The notes: generated from the sequence alone by a model not told the origin. A stretch of DNA of 64,000 nucleotides from Actinomyces qiguomingii (GCF_004102025.1 NZ_CP025228.1:2046001-2110000); one strand, 5' to 3'. Shown: positions 25,571-33,943, numbered from the stretch's first letter. A program made the numbers and translations.

Positions 25571-25771
25571 GTGAGCCGCCGTCGTCATGCGGGAGGCCGC
25601 CCGCCCAAGTCGCGTCGGGTGCGTGTGGTTCCGGTCCGGACCGATGCGCTCGATCACCGGGCGCTGGCCCGGATCCTGATCGCCTTGTTCGCCCAGGCCG
25701 CGTCCGGCCAGTCCGATAACCCTACTGAAGGCCAGGGGGCGCATGCCTCGCGGGAGGGCGGGCGGCAATGA
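25571..25771 (+). CDS. Small basic protein preceding the transfer ATPase
   Basis: The 66-aa protein (GTG start) has a basic N-terminus (SRRRHAGGRPPKSRRVRV) and a helix ALARILIALFAQAASG. Its stop overlaps the start of the TraD-like gene (ATGA), indicating translational coupling. Function unknown. Confidence 0.6.
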   Translation: MSRRRHAGGRPPKSRRVRVVPVRTDALDHRALARILIALFAQAASGQSDNPTEGQGAHASREGGRQ

Positions 25772-27960
25772 GCGGCCGTCATCTGTTGCTGTGGCGGCGC
25801 GTCCGGTTCGCGCTGCCGCTGGATGCGGCTACGGCTACCGGTCTTTTGGAGCGGATCGTGGCGGACCCGACGCTGGGCCGGGTGGTGTTGGAGGCGCGTG
25901 GTCGGGATGGTCGTGCCCGCTATCTGCTGGGCTCGGCCGCCGGTGGTCGGCTGGATGCGGTGGTGCGTGAACTCATTCCCGGCACGCGCATATCCGCGGC
26001 TACTGATACGGCGGAGCGTGGTCCGGTGGATCAGGGGCTGCGGGTGGTGGCTCGGCGTGCGAGTCTGCCGCTGTCGGCTGAGCGTCTGGAGGCGATCGCC
26101 AGGGCCGTGCTGGCGGCGCTGGCCACCACCGGCGCCGACGAGGAGCTGGTGCTTCAGGTCATGATCGGCCCGCGCCACCGCCCCAGCCTGGCCCAGGACA
26201 CGCAGCCGGCGGGATGGCTGGAAGTACTCGGGCTGACCCCGCCGCCCTCCGCCAGTGGGGAGGTCGGGCGTCGGCGGCGAGCGCAGGTCGCGAGCCATCG
26301 GGCGGGCGTGATCGTCCGGCTAGGGGTCAAGGCCGGCTCGCCCAAGCGGCGACGCCTGTTGTTGCAGAGCCTGCTGGGCGCGTTGCGGGTTGCGGAGAGC
26401 GCCGGAGTTCATCTTCACGCCCACACCGATAGTCCGGCTCGGGTTGATCAGGCCCGCCGCTCGTGGCGCTACCCGTTGACACTGTCCGCGCGGGAGATCG
26501 CCTGCTTGAGTGGTTGGCCGATCGGTCAGGCCGGGCTGCCCGCAACCGGGGCCGCTCATCCCAAGCACCTACCGCTGCCCGTACGGCGCGACACCCGGCG
26601 GGCCTTCGCCACCGGTGCCGATGAGCAGAGCGGGCAGAAGTTGGGCGTCTCGATCCGCGATGCCCTGTTTCATACGGTGCTGCTCGGCCCGACCGGTGCC
26701 GGGAAGTCCACCGCGATGGCCAACCTGGCTCTGGCCGACATTCGCGCCGGCCGCGGAGTGCTGCTGATCGACCCTAAAACCGACCTGGTCAACGATCTGC
26801 TGGCTCGTATCCCCCTCCAGCGGCACGGCGATGTGGTGGTGATCGACCCGACCAGCCCCACACCGGTCGGCATCAACCCGTTGGCAACTACCTTTAGTAA
26901 GCGGTGGGAGCCGGAGGTGATCGCCGATACGGTGTTGGCGACATTCAAGACGCTGTTCGCCGATGCCTGGGGCGTGCGCACTGAGGAGATTCTCACCGCC
27001 GGTCTGCTCACGCTGGCCCGCACCCCCGAATCCACCCTGGTGGACCTACCGCTGCTGTTGACCAACCCGGAGTTTCGCCGTTGGGTGGTCGCCGGCGCGC
27101 CGGATCCTTTGGGAACCGGCCAGTTCTGGGACAAATACGACCGCCTGTCCGAGGCGCAGCGCATGCAGTGGATCGCCCCGGTACTCAACAAACTCCAGCC
27201 GTTCCTGATCCGCCCGCACCTGCGCGCCACGCTCGGGCAGACCGCGCCCGCCTTCGACCTGGCCGACCTGTTAACCAAGCGCCGGATCGTGCTGGTAAGC
27301 CTGAACAAGGGGATTCTCGGGGCCGAGTCCGCCCGGCTGCTGGGCAGCCTGATCATCGGACAGATCTGGCCCCTGATTCTGGCCCGAGCCGCCCTCCCGG
27401 CAGGGCGACGGCACATCGTCAGCATATTCATCGACGAGGTCCAGGACTACCTGACCCTGCCCGGTGACCTGGCCGACGCACTCAGCCAGGCGCGCAGCCT
27501 CGGGGTCGCCTTCCACCTGGCGCACCAGTACCGCGCCCAGCTCCCACCGCACCTGCGTTCCGCCGTGGACACCAACGCAGGCAACAAGATCATCTTCGGC
27601 CTATCCGCTGCCGATGCCAGCGAGATCGCACGTCAAGCCATCGGGCTTGAACCCGCCGACCTCCAACTACTGCCACGCTTTGGCGCCTACGTGCGAACCA
27701 TCCACGACGGTCACCCGAACCCCTGGTGCCTGGCCCACACACTGCCGCTACCACCACCAGACGGCGACCCGGTCGCGCTGACGGCCGCCAGCGCCGCCCG
27801 CTACGGACAAGACGCACACACCGTCGAGAGCCAACTACTCCGACGCCTCGGCCTAACGCAAGCCACCGCCGGCCCGCCGCCCACGCAAGACCAGCCGACG
27901 CGCAGCCAGGCCGCTCAGGTCGCCATCGGCCGCAGACCCCGCCGCGGAGGCACCCCATGA
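25768..27960 (+). CDS. VirD4/TraD-like type IV coupling ATPase
   Basis: The 730-aa protein has Walker A GPTGAGKS near residue 312, LLIDPKTDLVNDLL with DPKTD as in TraD-type ATPases, and Walker B IFIDEVQDY near 556. SQARSLGVAFHLAHQY and DTNAGNKIIFGLS follow, features of the TraM-recognition/TraG C-terminal region. The N-terminal 270 residues hold no obvious membrane helices, so it may act with the small membrane proteins upstream. It would pump DNA during conjugation or mobilisation. GC matches the host. Confidence 0.87.
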   Translation: MSGRHLLLWRRVRFALPLDAATATGLLERIVADPTLGRVVLEARGRDGRARYLLGSAAGGRLDAVVRELIPGTRISAATDTAERGPVDQGLRVVARRASLPLSAERLEAIARAVLAALATTGADEELVLQVMIGPRHRPSLAQDTQPAGWLEVLGLTPPPSASGEVGRRRRAQVASHRAGVIVRLGVKAGSPKRRRLLLQSLLGALRVAESAGVHLHAHTDSPARVDQARRSWRYPLTLSAREIACLSGWPIGQAGLPATGAAHPKHLPLPVRRDTRRAFATGADEQSGQKLGVSIRDALFHTVLLGPTGAGKSTAMANLALADIRAGRGVLLIDPKTDLVNDLLARIPLQRHGDVVVIDPTSPTPVGINPLATTFSKRWEPEVIADTVLATFKTLFADAWGVRTEEILTAGLLTLARTPESTLVDLPLLLTNPEFRRWVVAGAPDPLGTGQFWDKYDRLSEAQRMQWIAPVLNKLQPFLIRPHLRATLGQTAPAFDLADLLTKRRIVLVSLNKGILGAESARLLGSLIIGQIWPLILARAALPAGRRHIVSIFIDEVQDYLTLPGDLADALSQARSLGVAFHLAHQYRAQLPPHLRSAVDTNAGNKIIFGLSAADASEIARQAIGLEPADLQLLPRFGAYVRTIHDGHPNPWCLAHTLPLPPPDGDPVALTAASAARYGQDAHTVESQLLRRLGLTQATAGPPPTQDQPTRSQAAQVAIGRRPRRGGTP

Positions 27961-28256
27961 GCCACGAGCCGCACCGGCAAGACCAGACGCGTCGGGAGAC
28001 CAATCGCCGCACCACTCGGCGCCGCAACCGCCCGCCGCCCACCGCCACACCGCGCCGAGCGCCACCGAACAAGGGAGGCGACTGTCAGCCCGTACCGGCC
28101 CGCCAACCCGACTCCCTCCCAGGAGCACGGCAAGTCCACTTACACCAATCAACACCCATAAGGAGCCCCGCCCATGAGCATCCCAAACACCAGCGGGCGC
28201 ATCGGACGCTGCCAACTCCAGGCCGTCGCCGACCAGCTCGACACCACCGACCTTGA
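27957..28256 (+). CDS. Possible small Arg/Pro-rich protein
   Basis: An ATG overlapping the TraD-like stop (ATGA) has GGAGG six bases upstream and opens a 99-aa frame rich in Arg, Pro, His and Thr. It overlaps the next gene by 83 bp, and its composition is noise-like. It may instead be a leader or a decayed gene. Confidence 0.3.
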   Translation: MSHEPHRQDQTRRETNRRTTRRRNRPPPTATPRRAPPNKGGDCQPVPARQPDSLPGARQVHLHQSTPIRSPAHEHPKHQRAHRTLPTPGRRRPARHHRP

Positions 28257-28998
28257 TCTCCTCAAACTGCTGGCCGCACACCGCTACGCCACCACCCGCC
28301 AGCTAGCCCAGATCATCCACCTCACCGGCCGCTACACCTCCTACCGTTCCGCACTGCGACAAACCAGCCGCCGCCTGAACCGCCACCACCGCCTCGGCCT
28401 GACCGACCACCTCGAGCGCCGCATCGGCGGAGCCAAATCCGGATCCACCAGCAACACCTGGTACCTACGCGAACCCGGACACCGCCTAATCAACCCCGAC
28501 GCCACCAGCAGGAAACGCACCAACGAGCCCTCCTACACCTTCCTGGCGCACACGCTCGCCATCACCGAAACCCGACTGATCATCGAACAAGCCATCCACC
28601 ACGCCGGCGGCCGACTCACACTGCTGGCCACCGAGCCCGAATGCTGGCGCAACTGGCACAGCCCCGCCGGCACCACACACTGGCTCAAACCCGACCTTGA
28701 AGCCATCACCACCACCGCCCACGGCGACCAAGACCACTGGCTACTCGAAATCGACCTCGGCACCGAGAACCCCGCACGCCTACTGGCCAAATGCCACGAC
28801 TACCAAACCCACCTCAACACCGGCACCGAACAAACCCTCCGCGGCTACTACCCACAAGTCGTCTGGCTACTAAACAACCCCGACCGCGCCGCACGACTCA
28901 CCCAGCAAATCACTGACCAGACCACCTTCACGCCGGGCCTGTTCAAAACAATCACCAGCCCAGAAGCGCTCGCCACACTCATTCAAACCGGACCATAA
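28174..28998 (+). CDS. Replication-relaxation family protein
   Basis: The 274-aa protein has a winged-helix-like N-terminus (LLKLLAAHRYATTRQLAQIIH), YLREPGHRLI, and then a region with ETRLIIEQAI, WLKPDLEAI and WLLEIDLGTENPARLLAKCHDYQ. The last resembles a restriction-like nuclease core (D..E-x-D). This layout matches the replication-relaxation family that accompanies TraD-like ATPases in actinobacterial integrative elements. It is the candidate DNA-processing protein of the element (family-based inference). An AAGGAG site precedes the ATG. Confidence 0.8.
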   Translation: MSIPNTSGRIGRCQLQAVADQLDTTDLDLLKLLAAHRYATTRQLAQIIHLTGRYTSYRSALRQTSRRLNRHHRLGLTDHLERRIGGAKSGSTSNTWYLREPGHRLINPDATSRKRTNEPSYTFLAHTLAITETRLIIEQAIHHAGGRLTLLATEPECWRNWHSPAGTTHWLKPDLEAITTTAHGDQDHWLLEIDLGTENPARLLAKCHDYQTHLNTGTEQTLRGYYPQVVWLLNNPDRAARLTQQITDQTTFTPGLFKTITSPEALATLIQTGP

Positions 28999-29131
28999 AA
29001 CAGCGACACCCACACGGCCCACAACAACGACACCACCCACCCGGAAAACAGGCTTGACTCTTCGCGCATTCTGAGCGTCAATAGAAAGAGAGCAACCACG
29101 CCGATTCGCCATAACCGAAAGGAGAAACAAC

Positions 29132-29485
29132 ATGCGTACCCCCGAAGAAACCATAATCCCCGGCAGTCGAGCGATCGGCTACCGCCGCATCATCCCCGAT
29201 GACAGCATCGCCAGCATCAACCGCTGCATCCAGCAGTACAGCCTTAATGGCGCCGGCATCTACGACGACATGCCCCACAGCAGCACTGGTATCGCCCGCG
29301 CCCTGCACGTCGCCGCCGACCCCGCCAACAACATCCGCTACCTGATCACCCCGAACCTCGACCACCCGACCGGAGGCAACCGCGAGCAGTACCACCGCCT
29401 GATCGGCGCCCTGGCAGCCACCGGCCTCGGCCTGATCATCACCGAACCCGAACCCACCCTCATCACCATAAGGAGCAACGCATGA
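29132..29485 (+). CDS. Small resolvase-like protein lacking the catalytic serine
   Basis: The 117-aa protein follows the outline of a serine recombinase N-terminal domain: a first strand AIGYRRI, a helix INRCIQQYSLNGAGIYDD, then NREQYHRLIGALAATGLGLIITEP. The catalytic Ser and Arg of YIRVS are not present. Its stop overlaps the start of the large recombinase (ATGA), so they are translated together. It may be a regulatory or directionality partner; that is inference. A GAAAGGAG site precedes the ATG. Confidence 0.6.
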   Translation: MRTPEETIIPGSRAIGYRRIIPDDSIASINRCIQQYSLNGAGIYDDMPHSSTGIARALHVAADPANNIRYLITPNLDHPTGGNREQYHRLIGALAATGLGLIITEPEPTLITIRSNA

Positions 29486-31746
29486 GCACCACCACCCCGG
29501 ACCCGCTGGTAGCCATGAGCCAGGCGCTCACCCCGAAACGCGCTGTCTCCTACATTCGCGTATCCACCCGCGAACAGGCCGAACGCGCCGGAACAGAGGA
29601 GGGTTTCTCCATCCCCGCTCAACGCGACGCCAACAAGCGCAAAGCCGCCTCCATGGGCGCCCTGGTGGTCAAAGAGTTCGTAGACCGCGGTGAGTCCGCC
29701 CGCTCCGCCAACCGCCCCGAGCTGCAGAAGATGCTCACCTACCTGCGCCAAACCCCCGGCATCGACTACGTCATCGTCCACAAACTAGACCGCCTGGCCC
29801 GCAACCGTGCCGACGACGTCGAGATCAACAAGGTCTTCGACGACACCGGAGTCCGCCTGGTATCCACCAGTGAGAACATAGACCAGACCCCCGGCGGCAT
29901 CCTCCTACACGGCATCATGAGCTCCATCGCCGAGTTCTACAGCCGCAACCTGTCCAACGAAGTCCTCAAAGGCATGGGCGAGAAGGCCCGCAACGGCGGC
30001 ACCATCGGCAAGGCCCCGCTGGGCTACCTCAACGTCCGCGGCCGAGACGACCAAGGCCGCGAGATCCGCACCGTCGAACTGGACCCCGAACGCGCACCCC
30101 TCATGCGCCAAGCCTTCACCGAGTACGCCACCGGCAAATGGACCATCAGTCAACTGGCCGCACACCTGGCCGCCCTCGGCCTAACCGTCCCAGCCACACC
30201 ACGCAAACCCGCCACCGCCATCACCGTCGGCCACCTCCAAAAACTGCTCCGCCACCCCTACTACAAAGGCGTAGTCACCTTCCAAGGAGTCCAATACCCA
30301 GGCAAACATCAGCCCCTGGCAGACATCGAGACCTGGGAGAAAGTCCAGCAGATCCTGGCCAGCCGCCGCTGTGGCGAACGCCAACGCGTCCACAACCACC
30401 ACCTGAAAACCACCGTGGTGTGCGGACTGTGCGGCTCACGGCTCCTGGTCCAGAACACCAAGAACCCCCACGGCACCATCTACCCATACTTCGTCTGCGC
30501 CCGCCGCCACCGCCTCCACGACTGCGCCTTCAAAGCAGTCCTCATCGAAGAAGTGGACTCGCGTGTCGCGGACCTATACCACCGCATCCACCTCCAACCC
30601 GAAGACCGCCAGCTCATCGAGCAGTACCTACACGCCGAACTCGAGCAGATCCAAGCCCACCGCGCCCGCGACATCCGCTCACTAACCACCCGCCGCACCA
30701 ACCTCGAAGACGAACGCCGCAAGCTACTCCACGCCCACCTGGGCGGCGCCGTGCCACTGGACCTCCTCAAGGAAGAACAGAACCGGCTGGAACGTGAACT
30801 ACACGACATCAAGCGAACCCTGGCCAGCTACAAAGCAGACTCTAGCGACATCCGCCACCACCTAACCCAGGCACTAGACCTCCTCGAAGACTGCCACCGC
30901 CTCTACACCGCCGCACCACCCCACCTGCGCAAGCAACTCAACCAAGTCTTCTTCAACCGCATCCTCATCAACCCTGCCACCGACCCCCACGGCAGGCTCA
31001 TCATCCCGCCAGAACCCAACACCACCCCGGACACCAACCACACACCAGTGAGCAACACCACGCCGGAGACCACAGAAGAACAAGACAAGACTCCAACACC
31101 GGCACTACCGCTGCTCGTGCGCGGACCAGGCGGCCAACCCGACGCCGCCGGATACCTCAACTTTCCCTTCGACCAACTCAGCAGCCTCGCCCTGCGCCGC
31201 GCCGCCCAACAACACCAGCACACGCCAACCAGCAACCCCAACAAACAGCAGCCTGACGGCCAAGACACTCCCACCGGAGACGGCCACCACGGCCAAAACG
31301 GAGACATCCGCCACACCACAGACAGTGGCCACCAAGACAACGACACAGACAACCGTGACCTAGGACACAAAACTCTCCCACAACGAAAAGCGCTCACCCC
31401 GCAGGGTGAGCACGCTTCGTTGGCTGAGACAGCCCCTACGCCGACTTCGCATGGTGCGAGTTCGTATAAGGGTGTCGTGGTGCCCCTGGCGGGTCTCGAA
31501 CCCGCACGCCCGAAGGCAGCGACTTTTAAGGTCGCCGTGTCTACCGTTCCACCACAGGGGCCACAACTGTACGTAGTCCGGTACCCCCTCTGGGATTCGA
31601 ACCCAGGACCATGTGCTTATCAGGCACGCACGAGGTATAAGCTCGCTGCTCTAACCACTGAGCTAAGGGGGCACGAAGACGAGCCCGATGCGGGGCCCGC
31701 TTCGATGTCGGCCGCCGGGCCGACCGGCACACACTATCAGGGATGA
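29482..31746 (+). CDS. Large serine recombinase (integrase), C-terminus read through attR
   Basis: Residues 20-160 form the resolvase domain with catalytic Ser28 in YIRVSTREQ. The recombinase domain (APLGYLN to RHPYYKGVVTFQG), a zinc ribbon (CGLCG and FVCARRHRLHDC, about 314-348) and a long coiled coil follow, the standard order for large serine integrases. After about residue 515 a Pro/Thr/Gln-rich tail begins. The frame does not stop within the element: it crosses the right 89-bp repeat and the antisense of two tRNA genes, giving 754 aa. In the excised circle the same frame would lead into the HTH region at 10685-11151. Confidence 0.9.
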   Translation: MSTTTPDPLVAMSQALTPKRAVSYIRVSTREQAERAGTEEGFSIPAQRDANKRKAASMGALVVKEFVDRGESARSANRPELQKMLTYLRQTPGIDYVIVHKLDRLARNRADDVEINKVFDDTGVRLVSTSENIDQTPGGILLHGIMSSIAEFYSRNLSNEVLKGMGEKARNGGTIGKAPLGYLNVRGRDDQGREIRTVELDPERAPLMRQAFTEYATGKWTISQLAAHLAALGLTVPATPRKPATAITVGHLQKLLRHPYYKGVVTFQGVQYPGKHQPLADIETWEKVQQILASRRCGERQRVHNHHLKTTVVCGLCGSRLLVQNTKNPHGTIYPYFVCARRHRLHDCAFKAVLIEEVDSRVADLYHRIHLQPEDRQLIEQYLHAELEQIQAHRARDIRSLTTRRTNLEDERRKLLHAHLGGAVPLDLLKEEQNRLERELHDIKRTLASYKADSSDIRHHLTQALDLLEDCHRLYTAAPPHLRKQLNQVFFNRILINPATDPHGRLIIPPEPNTTPDTNHTPVSNTTPETTEEQDKTPTPALPLLVRGPGGQPDAAGYLNFPFDQLSSLALRRAAQQHQHTPTSNPNKQQPDGQDTPTGDGHHGQNGDIRHTTDSGHQDNDTDNRDLGHKTLPQRKALTPQGEHASLAETAPTPTSHGASSYKGVVVPLAGLEPARPKAATFKVAVSTVPPQGPQLYVVRYPLWDSNPGPCAYQARTRYKLAALTTELRGHEDEPDAGPASMSAAGPTGTHYQG
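31395..31483 (+). repeat. Right copy of 89-bp direct repeat, attR-like
   Basis: Identical to 10596-10684. Its last six bases are the 3' end of tRNA-Leu including CCA. Its beginning, with the base before, forms a CTCACCC/GGGTGAG stem with loop CGCA. It lies inside the recombinase reading frame. Confidence 0.85.
31478..31561 (-). tRNA. tRNA-Leu (UAA)
   Basis: Acceptor GCCCCTG pairs with CAGGGGC. The anticodon stem GCGAC/GTCGC encloses loop CTTAAAA with anticodon TAA. A long variable arm and T-arm GCGGG-TTCGAGA-CCCGC follow. The CCA end is encoded and falls in the 89-bp repeat, so this gene is the integration target. Confidence 0.95.
31582..31672 (-). tRNA. tRNA with UAU anticodon and long variable arm (tRNA-Ile-like)
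   Basis: The fold is complete: acceptor GCCCCCT/AGGGGGT, D-arm GCTC-AGTGGTTA-GAGC, anticodon arm GCGAG-CTTATAC-CTCGT with U33, anticodon TAT and A37, and T-arm CTGGG-TTCGAAT-CCCAG. Between anticodon and T arms lies a 23-nt variable region that forms GTGC-CTGATAA-GCAC. A long variable arm is normal for Leu, Ser and Tyr, not Ile. The CTGATAA loop equals the usual tRNA-Ile(GAU) anticodon loop. CCA is not encoded. Identity is uncertain. Confidence 0.75.
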
Positions 31747-31864
31747 AGCTGGTGCTTTCTCCAGCCCGTTCCCCGTGCGTCGCTCGCCCGGAGGCCCTAA
31801 CCTTGGCATTAGACCACAGTTTGTACCGCGCCCCATCTGTGGTGCGCACGCCCCGGAGAGAACC

Positions 31865-33043
31865 ATGAAGCTCGCCCAACGCGCCGTCTCCGCGCCACCT
31901 TTCCACGCCATGAGCATCGGTGCGCATGCCTGCGAGATCGAGTCCCGCGGACAGTCGGTGTCCAAGCTCTGCCTCGGAGAGCCCAGCTTCGGCGCTCCAC
32001 CCGCGGTACGTCAGGCACTTTCCCACGTTGCCCACCAGAACTTGCCGTACTCGCCCGCCGAGGGATTGCCTGCCCTGCGTGAAGCAATCTCCGGCTATTA
32101 CCGGGACGTCCATGATGTTGCGGTCGATCCCGCACGCATCCTGATCACCTCCGGCGCCTCGGCCGGGCTCCTGCTGGCAACCGCGCTGACCTGTGAACCC
32201 GGTGACGACGTCGTGCTGGCCGACCCCTGCTACCCGTGTAACCGCGAGCTGGTGAACTCATTCGGGGGTCGCTTCGTACTGGCGCCCACATCCGCCGCCA
32301 CTCGCTATCAACTCAATGCGGAAGCCATTGAGACCGTATGGACTCCGTACACCTCGGCGGTGCAAATAGCCACGCCGTCGAACCCAACCGGTACCTCCAT
32401 CCCCTACGAAGAGCTGAACCGACTATGTCGGGCAGCACAGGAGCAGGGCATCTGGCGAATCGTGGATGAGATCTACCTGGGCCTGTCAGATCCCGATCCA
32501 CAAGGGAATCCGGCGCGAACGGTGCTGGCCACCGACCCCGAAGCGATTGTGGTGTCCAGCTTCTCGAAGTACTTCGGGATGACTGGCTGGAGGCTGGGAT
32601 GGCTGGTACTGCCGGATGAACTGGTCGAGCCCGCTCGCAATCTGGCCGTCAACTACTTCCTGTGCGCCTCGACGCCGGCGCAGCTGGCCGCCCTTGAGGC
32701 CTTCACGCCGGCATCGCTTGCCCTGTGCGAACAGCACCGTGAGGAGCTGGTGGCGCGGCGCAGGCTGGCACTGGATGGTCTGCGCGCATTGGATCTGAAA
32801 GTACCGGTTGAGCCCGACGGGGCCTTCTACATCTACTTCGACGTTTCCGACACGGGACTGTCTTCCTGGGACTTCTGCATGCGGGCACTCGACCAGGCCC
32901 GAGTGGCGCTGACCCCGGGCCGCGACTTCGCAGTACGCACGGCGGAGTCTCATGTGCGGCTGTCCTACGCCGCATCCACCGCAGAGGTCGGCGAGGGACT
33001 GGACCGTCTGGGCAGTTTCCTCGCCGGTCTGAACCGGCCATAG
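31865..33043 (+). CDS. Pyridoxal phosphate-dependent aminotransferase (class I/II)
   Basis: The 392-aa protein has the fold-type I pattern: LCLGEPSFGAPPAVRQAL, LPYSPAEGLPALREAI, TSGASAGLLLA, an Asn-bearing PSNPTGTSIPYEEL, VDEIYLGLS, and the PLP lysine in SSFSKYFGMTGWRLGW. RLSYAAS near the end holds the substrate-binding arginine. The exact amino acid substrate cannot be deduced. The start at ATG 31865 gives the normal length; the frame is open further upstream. Its 3' end overlaps the convergent YdcF-like gene by 79 bp. Confidence 0.9.
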   Translation: MKLAQRAVSAPPFHAMSIGAHACEIESRGQSVSKLCLGEPSFGAPPAVRQALSHVAHQNLPYSPAEGLPALREAISGYYRDVHDVAVDPARILITSGASAGLLLATALTCEPGDDVVLADPCYPCNRELVNSFGGRFVLAPTSAATRYQLNAEAIETVWTPYTSAVQIATPSNPTGTSIPYEELNRLCRAAQEQGIWRIVDEIYLGLSDPDPQGNPARTVLATDPEAIVVSSFSKYFGMTGWRLGWLVLPDELVEPARNLAVNYFLCASTPAQLAALEAFTPASLALCEQHREELVARRRLALDGLRALDLKVPVEPDGAFYIYFDVSDTGLSSWDFCMRALDQARVALTPGRDFAVRTAESHVRLSYAASTAEVGEGLDRLGSFLAGLNRP

Positions 33044-33675
33044 GCAAGCAGCCGACGCACCCCCGCCAGGCCGGTGGCTGACTCCTGAGCCCAACCGGGC
33101 ACCCAGGCAGACAATGCCAGGTCGATCAGACCCAATATGACAGAGCCCGGCCTACGCACCGCCCCCTCTCCCCAGCGGCAGTCATCGGCCCGGACCAGCC
33201 GGGCTGCCAGATCCGGGCGCTGCCTGCGTATAAACAATCTTGCCTTGAGGGCGTGCACAGGGTCAGAGACGATAACAATGCGGTCGGCATCCTCTATCAG
33301 CGGGATCGCGCACACAATGTTCTCCCAGGTGGAGCGGCTGGCGGTCTCCAGTGTGATCGGCCCCGCATAGCCGAGGCGATCGGTTGCGTAGCGTGCCATG
33401 AGCTCGGCCTCGGACACGGGTCCGGCAACGGCGCCCCCGCAAAGCACGAGCTGTGACGACGGCGTGCTGCGGCTGCGCAAACCCGCCCGGACACGACGAC
33501 GGTTCTCCGCCCCGGCCTGCGGGCCGGCGTCGGCATGACCGAGAACCAGCACGGTTTCCGTGATGGTCGGGTCAGCTATCGCCGGACGGCTACCAAGCAG
33601 ACAGCCTGACGCCACCCTGCGGGTCGCCTCCCCGAGCGCCAGTGCCGCAATGACGGCGGCTCCCGCCTTGAACAT
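32965..33675 (-). CDS. YdcF/SanA-family (DUF218) protein
   Basis: The ~236-aa protein has an N-terminal hydrophobic segment (AGAAVIAALALGEATRRVASG). The DUF218 core follows: TVLVLGHADAG, QLVLCGGAVAGPVSEAELM with the conserved acidic residue, ITLETASRSTWENI (the family E-x-x-S-xx-T-xx-N pattern), and IVIVSDPVHALKA. DUF218 proteins are linked to cell-envelope functions; the reaction is not established. An in-frame GTG at 33705 would add ten residues. Confidence 0.82.
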   Translation of the reverse strand: MFKAGAAVIAALALGEATRRVASGCLLGSRPAIADPTITETVLVLGHADAGPQAGAENRRRVRAGLRSRSTPSSQLVLCGGAVAGPVSEAELMARYATDRLGYAGPITLETASRSTWENIVCAIPLIEDADRIVIVSDPVHALKARLFIRRQRPDLAARLVRADDCRWGEGAVRRPGSVILGLIDLALSAWVPGWAQESATGLAGVRRLLAYGRFRPARKLPRRSSPSPTSAVDAA

Positions 33676-33723
33676 TAGGTGCGACCTAAGTGGGATCGGG
33701 GACACCGGTGCTCCTGAACAGTG

Positions 33724-33783
33724 ATTTCCAGTGGACCCGGCCGGACTCGAACGATTTCCAGTGGACCCGGCCGGACTCGAACC
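33724..33783. repeat. 30-bp tandem duplication at the tRNA-Val 3' end
   Basis: A 30-bp unit beginning ATTTCCAGTGGACCCGG occurs twice in a row (33724-33753 and 33754-33783, one mismatch at the last base). The second copy includes the acceptor and T-arm 3' strand of tRNA-Val; the first is an extra copy outside the gene. Confidence 0.9.
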
Positions 33784-33834
33784 GACGACCTACGCGGTGT
33801 AAACGCGTTGCTCTACCAACTGAGCTACAGGTCC
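33762..33834 (-). tRNA. tRNA-Val (UAC)
   Basis: Acceptor GGACCTG pairs with CGGGTCC. The D-arm is GCTC-AGTTGGTA-GAGC, the anticodon stem ACGCG/CGCGT has loop TTTACAC with anticodon TAC, and the T-loop is TTCGAGT. Discriminator A is present; CCA is not encoded. Confidence 0.95.
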
Positions 33835-33943
33835 GCTTCCGCCGCCGGAGGTCCGGCAGCGCGGGACATACTCTACGCCGTCCGCAGCCCAACGCCCACA
33901 CCGAGGCCTCGGGCTGCTGCACATCCGGACGGCGCCGTCGCCG

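Larger units (their letters stand above)
10596..31483. mobile_element. Integrative (conjugative or mobilisable) element of about 20.8 kb
   Basis: It is bounded by 89-bp perfect direct repeats, the right one at a tRNA-Leu 3' end. It encodes its own large serine recombinase next to the right end, a TraD-like ATPase, a replication-relaxation protein, and defence-type cargo (OLD nuclease, SIR2-like operon). No VirB4-like ATPase or recognisable relaxase is seen, so mobilisation with help from another element is possible. A second, lower-GC insertion is nested inside. Confidence 0.8.

Noticed and set aside
25326..25574. Alternative frame starting MGTRWFDGGDWDEW after the MT-A70 gene
   Set aside because: Its second half is an Arg-only shadow of the membrane-helix frame from 25363, which has the better ribosome site and a clear helix pattern.
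31486..31746. C-terminal residues of the recombinase (GLEPARPKAATF onward) as a real domain
   Set aside because: They are the antisense translation of the tRNA-Leu and UAU tRNA genes, a common annotation artefact.
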